This document shows, one piece after another, positions 56,901 through 64,000 of a stretch of 64,000 bases of DNA. Source of the DNA: Antitrichia curtipendula (Eukaryota > Streptophyta > Bryopsida > Hypnales > Leucodontaceae); assembly GCA_951230915.1 (NCBI GenBank), contig OX579639.1:14694001-14758000 (forward strand), given 5' to 3'. A model generated the notes under the pieces. The model saw only the letters and a program-made list of their open reading frames with translations. It was not told the origin of the DNA and ran no database searches. Position numbers and translations under genes: made by a program. The number at the start of each line of letters is the position of its first letter. Positions within the stretch are counted from its first letter, which is position 1.

Positions 56901-58124
56901 AAGACTGGAAACGAGAAGGCAAATGATAATGGACAATTTATTTTGGTGAACACTTCTCCATTTAGTTTCCAAGGATTTTGGGAATATTTTGTTAAAATTG
57001 ATTCATATATACTCAGAGGCTAAGGAAAATTTATAAATTAAATTTAAACAAACCCCACCCAACTTATTGATTTAGGGTATGTGTTTCCTATATATGAAAC
57101 AAAAAAGGGAGCGGGTGGTCCGGAAGACCAGTTTGTACTTCCAATCACAATGATTTGTAATTCTAGGTTACCCATAACACACTTCTTTTTATTACTATGG
57201 GTGAATATTTCTCTTAGAAAAAGAAAGAAATAACTACTTTGGTCTAGATTGAAAGAGTGTTTGTTTTATAAGAGTAAGACCATCCATTTTTTTACATTAG
57301 TATGATTCAATTTTTTTTTTTAATTTCTTTTAGAATAAGGACACAATTGATAATTTTTTAAAATGTGGAACCACTTGAAAACCAAGAGTTCAAGTTTTTT
57401 AGAACTTCCAATACATCATTTGGTGAAGTTATGATAAGTTGAAATGCATATTATTTACAATAATTCGTTGCATTCATTGGTGGTCATGAACATAACCGGT
57501 TTCTTTACCCAAGCGGTCATGTCAACTCGTGCGGTGACTGGTGGTACCCGGTTTGAGTTCTGGCAACGACTTGTGATTGACAGCGGGTTTGGAAATGGGA
57601 GACCTCTTTCTTGCCTGCTGACTTCAGTTTTCACCTCGCTTGTTTAGCGACGTTTTGTTCGGTTTAGCGTCGTCGTGTTTTTGATTTTAGTAGAACTGTT
57701 CTCAATCTCTGATTTACGGTGGAGTTCCGTGAAAACCCCAATTTCCAAGCCTCAAAATGTGTTTGATTCCGAAGCCTTTGAACGACTTTGGTGGTTGGCG
57801 ACTTGTGGATCTCATGTTGGTGGTTTAAGGAGAAATTCAATTCGCTGAGGAAGGCAAGGAGGGTGAGGAGGGCACAAAGCATTGTCGTCAAATACAACGG
57901 AGGGTGCAAAGCATTATCGTTAGATACAACGGATTGGGAAGAGAGAAGGTGAACTGCGTCAAGGCTATCCCTCTTGGTAAAGCCATTGTTTTGAGTATGT
58001 GTTGTGCGTAAGAATTTTGGTTTGCTCGTGCTGTTTTGCAAGGTCTAATACTCAGTTTCGACAGATTACGGTGCGCCTTCACTTGTTTCCTTTTCTCCTT
58101 ACCTCTGATTATATTGTTGTAGTA

Positions 58125-58345
58125 GGTGGTGGTCTCTTGCATTGCTTTACTCTTTTCTTCCCGAAGAGAACAATCTACGCACTTAAGGTTCAGATGTCAA
58201 CAACATTAATTTTAGTCACAGCCCTTATGGCCAAATCAATTTAGTGAATCCCGTTTCAGGGTGGCAAAGACAGGCAATGAACAAGCCCCACTTTCCAGTT
58301 GTACTGTGCGTACAATTTGAACGCGTTGTACCGGAATGTGTGTTT
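58125..58345 (+). repeat. Duplicated leader, copy 1
   Basis: 'gtggtctcttgcattgctttactctt' ... 'gtttcaggttg-like' ... 'ccccactttccagttgtactgtgcgtac' is repeated in the same order at 58512-58640, immediately upstream of the second RING gene. Probably a duplicated 5' untranslated or promoter segment. Confidence 0.75.
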
Positions 58346-58511
58346 TGTCCGGACTACTTGCATACAAATCTGTACTACACGTACTATTTTAGTACATTTT
58401 CTACTTGTTTTAGTCGGCTTAGGGTTTAGGGTTTAGGAGTTGTTACTGCTTCTTTAGGTGGACAATGCTACGTGTTGTGGAGCTCGATCTGAATAGAATT
58501 GTTCTCAATCA

Positions 58512-58640
58512 AGTTGGTGGGTCTCTTGCATTGCTTTACTCTTTTTCTTCTTGAATTTGTATGCTTTAATTGAATCTGTGAATTCAGTTTCAGGTTGTTG
58601 AGCAGCAAACCCCACTTCCCAGTTGTACTATGCGTACAGG
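58512..58640 (+). repeat. Duplicated leader, copy 2
   Basis: Second copy of 58125-58345, shorter by internal deletion. An acceptor-like 'tttgttgcag' at 58745-58753 precedes the ATG at 58766, so a leader intron is likely. Confidence 0.75.
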
Positions 58641-58765
58641 AATGTGTGCGGTCAGTCCCACCTCTACCTTTGGCAGTCCATCTCATTTGTTTCAAAATTG
58701 TATATGTCGGCTGAGTACTAGGGGTTACATCATAATTTCGTTGTTTGTTGCAGTTCAGGCAAGAA

Positions 58766-60430
58766 ATGACACGGGTCAGAGGCAAAGGCGCTACCTCAGT
58801 GCTACGGGCACAGTCACTCGGTGAACCCCAAGTCCAACAAGCAGAACAGGACGTTGAGAAGGGCGATGAGAGGTCTGGCAGCAAGGAGAGATCCGACAGC
58901 GAGGAGAGCACTGGCAGCGAGGAGAGGATTGGCAGCGAGGAAGAGGAGGAGGGCAACAAGGAGGTGGAGGAGGAGGGCGACGAGGAGGAGGAGGGCGAGG
59001 AGTTCAATGCCGATGATGTAGATGAAGAGCTCCAGAAGCTCACCGATCCACCACCCGTACTGACCAAAGCTGATTTTGTGGAGAAGTACGGCTTCAAGGA
59101 TGAAGGGTGCTTGCCGAATCGCTTGACAAAGTGGAAAGGGAAGAAATTTGATAACAAGAAGTGTGTCAAGATATTTGGAAAGCCGGTAGGTAAACATGGA
59201 CGCTATGGATATAGCTGGAAGGACGTGATGTCACCGGAGTTGCAGAAGAAGATAAAAGAGCTCTTACGAGCTCTTTATCAGTGAGGAGTGCCCCGTAACT
59301 TGCTTCCTCATAAGATGGCGCGGGGGATCGTTTTGGAGCAAGAAAACACCCCAGTTAATTGGGCCGCCTACGGGGAGGCTACTAATAAGACCCAACGTAC
59401 GCTGCATGAGCGGAATGTTATGAAGCTGCAGAAGATGAAGAGAAAGGTGAAGCAGACAGGGACGGTGGGGGCTTGGCGGAAACTTCATGTTGACAAATGG
59501 GAGTTGCAATCTGAAATTTGCGAGGGCAGAGGGAGTTCCATGGGTGGATTGGTGTTGGAGGGGGAGGAATGTAACTCCAGGTTGGAGTACTTGGGACAAT
59601 TGTTGGCTGTGGAGAACTTGGAGCTGGAGGCTAGGGTGGAGGCTGAGCAGGAGGCAACTACAACCAAGGAGAGGCGGACAGAAGCTTTGAATCATCACAA
59701 GGGGGTGGTGAAGATCATGAAGATCAAACAAAAATCATACGAGAAGCAGTTGCAGGCAGCGACAACGGATGGGGTGGTGGATTTGAAGCTAAGGGAGAAG
59801 GTGGATGCGTATAATGATTTGGTACGCGGCGAACTCAAGAAAGTGATCAAGTTGGAGGGCAAAGTTGCTACTTATGAAAAGACTTTGAAGCTCCAGCACC
59901 ACCGAGTTCTGAAGATGCGAATGCAAGTTCGTGCTTTGCAGGAAGAGCATGCTTATTTGGGGCGTGCATCATGCGGATTTCATTTGAGGCCATTACCGAT
60001 GGTGTACGTCGGGGGAGGAATAGGCAGTGGAGGAGGAACATGCAGTGGAGGAGGAGATTCCATGTGCGCCTTGTGCGGTTTTCCATTCCCACATTTTGAG
60101 ATGGTTGTCTCTGCATGTAAACACCTCTATCACCCATGGTGTGCATTGGTGAATTTCACCGAGGGCACAAAATGCTCTGCTTTGAATTGCAGGCAAGTTC
60201 AGCCCATTGAGTGGATTATGAGTTTTGGTTGGAGGGGTGTTCGTGGTTGTGGTCGCCCTGGAGGTGGGAGTGAAGAATGGACGAAATTGAAGGCAGTATG
60301 TGCCACCTCCATCACTGGTGGATTAGCGGCGAGGACCGATGCAGCAACGGAAATTCGCACAGCCATCCAGCAGTGTAGAACAACCATCGAGGATGAAGAA
60401 GGTGATATCGAGAAACTGCATTATTATTAG
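58766..60430 (+). pseudogene. RING-H2-like coiled-coil protein, second copy with in-frame TGA
   Basis: The ATG at 58766 (MTRVRGKGATSVLRAQ) opens 172 codons to TGA 59282-59284, and the same frame continues to TAG 60428-60430. Blocks match the 52.5-kb paralogue in order: a longer acidic Glu-rich tract, TKADFVEKYGFKDEG, GKHGRYGYSWKDV, MARGIVLEQ...VNWAAYGEATNKTQR, a long coiled coil, then CALC...C-KHLYHPWC...C-x4-C around residues 430-480. At the stop the alignment reads YQ-stop-GVPRN against YLRDLPRS, and the paralogue codon is CGA, so one C-to-T change at a CpG explains it. A Gly-rich insert precedes the finger. Either newly inactivated or translated as two pieces. Confidence 0.75.
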
Positions 60431-60599
60431 TACAACTTTGTATTGATTGTACATATAGTACAATTTTGTTAGATTCCCCTGGTTTTCTTGGGATTGGGAG
60501 GATTGGGAGAAAGGTGCTAGTTTCTGTAATATTGGTTGTACTGTTTGTATCATGCTATGTCAATTTCGTACAGTTCTATTACGTTTCGTGTAGATCGTT

Positions 60600-60945
60600 A
60601 CCGAAAGGGTGTTTGGAAATAACTGATTTGTACTTGATGTTTACGGTTGTCCTTCTAATTGTATTGTTTGTATATTTGTATCTTAGGTTTGTACAGTTGG
60701 GTAAGATGTCGGATACATCGTTTATCACAACTGATCTGAGTTCCTTGATTTGTACTTCATGTTAGTTGTGGTCCTTCTTGTTGTTCCTTGTTGTACTTGA
60801 TGTTTACTATTGCCCTTCTGTTTGTATTGTTTGTATTGTTTGTATCTCAGATTTGTACTATTGGTTAAAGTTTCTGATACATCGTTCTTTATTTGTACTT
60901 CATTTGTACTTCATGTTTATTGTGGTCCTTGTAGTTGTTCCTATT
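60600..60945. repeat. Imperfect tandem duplication in 3' flanking DNA
   Basis: 'ttgtacttgatgtttac...ttgcccttct...gtattgtttgtat...tcagatttgtac...gatacatcgtt' occurs twice, at about 60630-60760 and 60798-60910, both rich in 'ttgtac' words. Non-coding. Confidence 0.7.
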
Positions 60946-61159
60946 GTAATATATTTAGGAGAGTTTGTACAGGTTTCCATGTTGTTAGTACTTAGGCAGT
61001 ATTATTAGGTCGTTGTGTTATTCAATTATTTTCTATTCTTATTTAGATTGTACAATTTGTACAACTTGTACAAAGTTGTACCTTTCGTACTATGACATGT
61101 AACATGATCGTATGTTTGTACCCGATTGAGATATAGAACTTGGTTTATAGGATATTGAA

Positions 61160-61361
61160 GATGGTGTTTTTGTGCAACGCTTGGTTCCTCTGATGGAGAA
61201 GGAGGGAGAGAAAATTTTGCGGCAGGTGGCGATGAAGAGGGGATTACTGTGGAACACACCAATATATTTTGGGGTAGCAGCGGAGTAGACGATCCTGCCT
61301 CTAGGCTCCAAGAACGAGCACAGGCTGCATTATCAGCAATAGAAGCAACAACAACAGGTTA
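61160..61361 (+). CDS. Possible upstream exon of the SUVR gene
   Basis: An open frame after a 'ttgaag' acceptor-like site reads CATLGSSDGEGGRENFAAGGDEEG...NIFWGSSGVDDPASRLQERAQAALSAIEATTT and ends at ACAACAACAG|GTTATT. Acidic, Gly/Ser-rich and helix-ending, like the disordered N-terminal regions of SUVR proteins. Splice signals are weak, so the link to the downstream gene is uncertain. Confidence 0.3.
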
Positions 61362-61987
61362 TTAATTTTGTTTCTTTCAATCCATTTTATTTTTGTTTTT
61401 TATTGTGTACCCACCTAAGCACATTACCTACTGGGTTTACAATATGCTGTGTCGGAGTGTAGGACGGAGGCACTCCCATCCACTGTAGACACTGGCGTAG
61501 ATGGAGGGGAAGGTTTGGTGGTGCGGGGTTGTCATGATATTTTTTGCATGGGCTGTGAGGAATGTACAACGGCAAGGCAAAAATTTGGGCTGCACACATT
61601 TGGGTATAATCCTTGAACCTTACCTTATTTTGGTCTTTTCAATCCTTTCCTGCAGGCTCTTTGTATTTTCACAACTTTCTGGATATATTGCAATGTGCGT
61701 TTTGTTTTCTACAACTATTTGATGTGTGTTTTGGAGATGTAGAGAGGGTCCAAGGAAGAAGCGTAGGTCAAGATCCCCAAATGAAGCTTGATAGATTTAG
61801 GCCATATTTGCTAGATATTACATTTTTTAATGAATACGTGTCAAATGTACGAATGTGTACAAATTTGTGAATTTGTTCTGTTGGAAAGCAGAGGCATAGT
61901 AGTAAATTGTATTTCGTGTACAGAATTTGTATAATTTTACTGTATACGAGGATAATTGCATTTTTGAAATGTGTTTGTTTTGGAATG

Positions 61988-64000
61988 TAGAACCAAATCG
62001 GGAAAATGTATTTTGTGTACAAATTTGTACAGTTCGTTGTGCTCGGATTGTGTAAGCCAGTCCAGTTTCCGGACAGTATTTTGGAATAAGGACCAGGGTG
62101 GTGATGGTGGACGCTGCGGGAATGAAAAACACCCTGGCAAAGAGGGAATGGTTGAGGCCACCGCTGTGGAAGGGGCTTCCGATAGACAGGGGAGGGTTGA
62201 TTCCACCGTTGTGGAAGAACACCCTAGTAGAGAGGGGAGGGTTGATTCCACCATTGTGGAAGAACACCCTAGCAGAGAGGGCAGGTCTGAGGCCACCGTT
62301 GTGGAAGAACACCCTAGCAGAGAGGGGATGGTTGAGGCCATTGCTGTGGAAGGGACTTCAATTGATTCCGTGCCACATGTCATTGATTGTGAAGCCATCG
62401 TCCCAGTTTGTGATGAAGACAATGTCACCTCTGTTGATGAAGCCCATGTGAAGGTCACCGTTGCTACTGAAGCTAGTGTTGGCACCTTGGGGGAAAAGGC
62501 CATTGCTGGGGCGGTGGAGGACATATTAGCAGTCACTGAGGGAGGTGTTGTTGAAGAAGCCACTGTCAGTACAGGGGATGTTGTGGACAAAACCAAAGGC
62601 AAAGTTGGAGGGGGAGAAGGCCCTAGTACTGAGAAAGAGGTCAATGACAAAATCACGGGTGGAGTTGGGGGGGGGGAGGACACTAATATCGGAAAGACAG
62701 TGGATGCAAAAGCCAGCGGAAGAGAAGGGGAAGATGAGGCTGCTGAATCAACATCGAAAAAAAAATCTAGGTATTCTATCCTTACAATGTTTTGTCATTC
62801 TGTCTAGTCTTCTTATGTCTACAACATTCAATGTGAATGTACAAGTGTTACAGATATGTGTTTTCTGTGGAATGTAGGAGAAAGAGGCGGAGATCTAAAG
62901 ATACGAGGCAGAAACCAGAGGCGAAGAAGTTGAAACCCAAGAGACCCAAAGTGAGCCAATCAGCACCATTCAATTAGGGCTCGAGGCCACCCTCTCGCCC
63001 CTTATAATGTTTAATTTATAGTTTCGTTACTCTCGAATATTAGATCCGCTATTACAAGCTTACATGTTTTTAAAGGTGTATTTCTGTCCCTAGGAACAAT
63101 TTTGGTATGATGCACGCGACTTGTCCAACGGATTAGAAAGAGTTCCAATCACGGTATGTGTGCCAAGTATGGAATTCCATGATTTAGAGGAGTTTACTTA
63201 CTATCCTCAGTCCAAACTATCCACAGTTGCATCTAAAAATCTGGCTGAAGTAAAAGCCGATATCCCCGCTTCTTGCCACTGTGGTGAGCATACTTGTCAC
63301 GGCCATGCATGTTGTTGTGGGGTGAAAAAACTTTTTTCTTTGGCGTATGACAAGCGAGGTCGTTTACGGAGATCCATCCTAAACCAACAAGTAAGTTTTT
63401 TTTTAATTGAAAGGGCACCACTAATTTTGTTGCACTATACATTTTTTTTTCTCTACCTTTACAGTCATACAATGTATCTTGCATATTGACGTTGTACTGA
63501 TTTGTACAACTGGTAACAACTGTGTATTGATTTGTACAGGTATTGTCGGAAGAGGCGTCCTTTTGCAATGTACAATGTTGTGGTGAGCAAGGTTTTGCTT
63601 GCCCTGGTCATATCAATAGGGTTTTTATTCAAGAATGCAACGACTCATGCAGCTGTGATAGTTCATGTGGCAACAGAGTGGTTCAGAAGGGATTGTGCAT
63701 TCCCATTGAGGTTTTCTGGGCTGGAGAGAAGGGTTGGGGACTGCGGACACAGAAGCAAATCTGGAAGGGGACTTTTCTCTTTGAATATGCAGGAGAGATC
63801 GTTACAAATGCTGAGCTCATGCAACGTAGGGCTTTTTCAAGATTGGGGAAATCAGAGGCTTTCACTCTAGCACTTGATGTTGATTGGAAATCCGAGCAAG
63901 TGGTGTCTGATGATATGGCATTGTGCATAGACAGCATTTTTTGTGGAAATGTCAGTAGATTTCTGAACCACAAGTATTTGCCAGAAATTGTACTTTGTGA
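61988..64000 (+). CDS. SUVR-type SET-domain histone methyltransferase, 3' end beyond window
   Basis: Exons: open frame to 62770, then 62878-62950, 63094-63390 and 63540 to beyond 64000. Every splice site is GT-AG and all phases match. The start of the first exon is not settled (a 'ggaatgtag' acceptor ends at 61987). Order: a low-complexity repeat region; a basic segment (SRRKRRRSKDTRQ); DLSNGLERVPITV...LEEFTYYPQ, typical of SUVR proteins; a Cys-rich pre-SET (CHCGEHTCHGHACCC, CNVQCCG, CNDSCSCDSSCGNRVVQKG); then the SET domain with the GEKGWGLR cofactor loop, FEYAGEIV and GNVSRFLNHK. The usual RFINH pair appears as RFLNHK. SUVR proteins are nuclear H3K9 methyltransferases. This is the only long gene here without an internal stop. 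Confidence 0.88.
62124..62348 (+). repeat. 45-bp coding tandem repeat, five units
   Basis: Units start at 62124, 62169, 62214, 62259 and 62304 and encode the 15-residue repeat EEHPSREGRVDSTVV with variations (EKHPGKEGMVEATAV, EGASDRQGRVDSTVV, and so on). In frame within the SUVR gene; acidic and likely disordered. Confidence 0.93.

Noticed and set aside
58468..59197. Minus-strand Ser/Leu-rich ORFs of 233 and 127 codons.
   Set aside because: They are shadows of the Glu-rich tract of the plus-strand RING gene.
61937..62683. 248-codon minus-strand ORF rich in Ser, Thr and Pro.
   Set aside because: It is the antisense of the SUVR repeat exon, whose plus-strand frame is supported by splice phases and the SET domain.

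Overview
This is a 64-kb piece of a plant-type nuclear genome. It has GT-AG introns, interstitial TTTAGGG telomere-like tracts, a plant-style SUVR histone methyltransferase, AT-rich intergenic DNA and dense nested repeats. The species cannot be named. A streptophyte with a repeat-rich genome fits best. One 200-base N gap (23906-24105) shows it is a scaffold.

Left third (1-18.9 kb): a divergent dispersed repeat (family A, copy 1), then a pseudogene of a multi-copy family I call WCHIDK after its core motif. Next come a truncated piggyBac-like element, a homogenised 84-bp satellite, smaller tandem arrays, a complete piggyBac-like MITE with TTAA target sites, a longer WCHIDK gene with a RING-like finger (minus strand), and family A copy 2.

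Middle (18.9-36.2 kb): an old FCP1-phosphatase-like fragment, then a 5.9-kb hAT-type element with 10-bp terminal inverted repeats and an 8-bp target duplication. The hAT element carries hairpin satellites, 974-bp identical inverted arms and the assembly gap. After it come the 3' part of a small two-exon gene, family A copy 3, family B copy 1, a kinase-like pseudogene, a third WCHIDK pseudogene, a second hAT end and family B copy 2, into whose ORF that hAT end inserted.

Right third (36-64 kb): a sparse region, then a minus-strand gene of about eleven exons. It encodes a degenerate beta-class DNA amino-methyltransferase-like domain, and one exon is split by a complete 3.47-kb family B element. 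Two related RING-H2-like genes follow (52.5 and 58.8 kb). The SUVR-type SET-domain gene runs off the right edge.

The most striking general pattern is that nearly every long coding frame except the SUVR gene carries in-frame stop codons with almost no frameshifts. Where a paralogue shows the ancestral codon, a single C-to-T (or G-to-A) change usually explains the stop. This points to silencing and deamination of multi-copy gene families and transposons.
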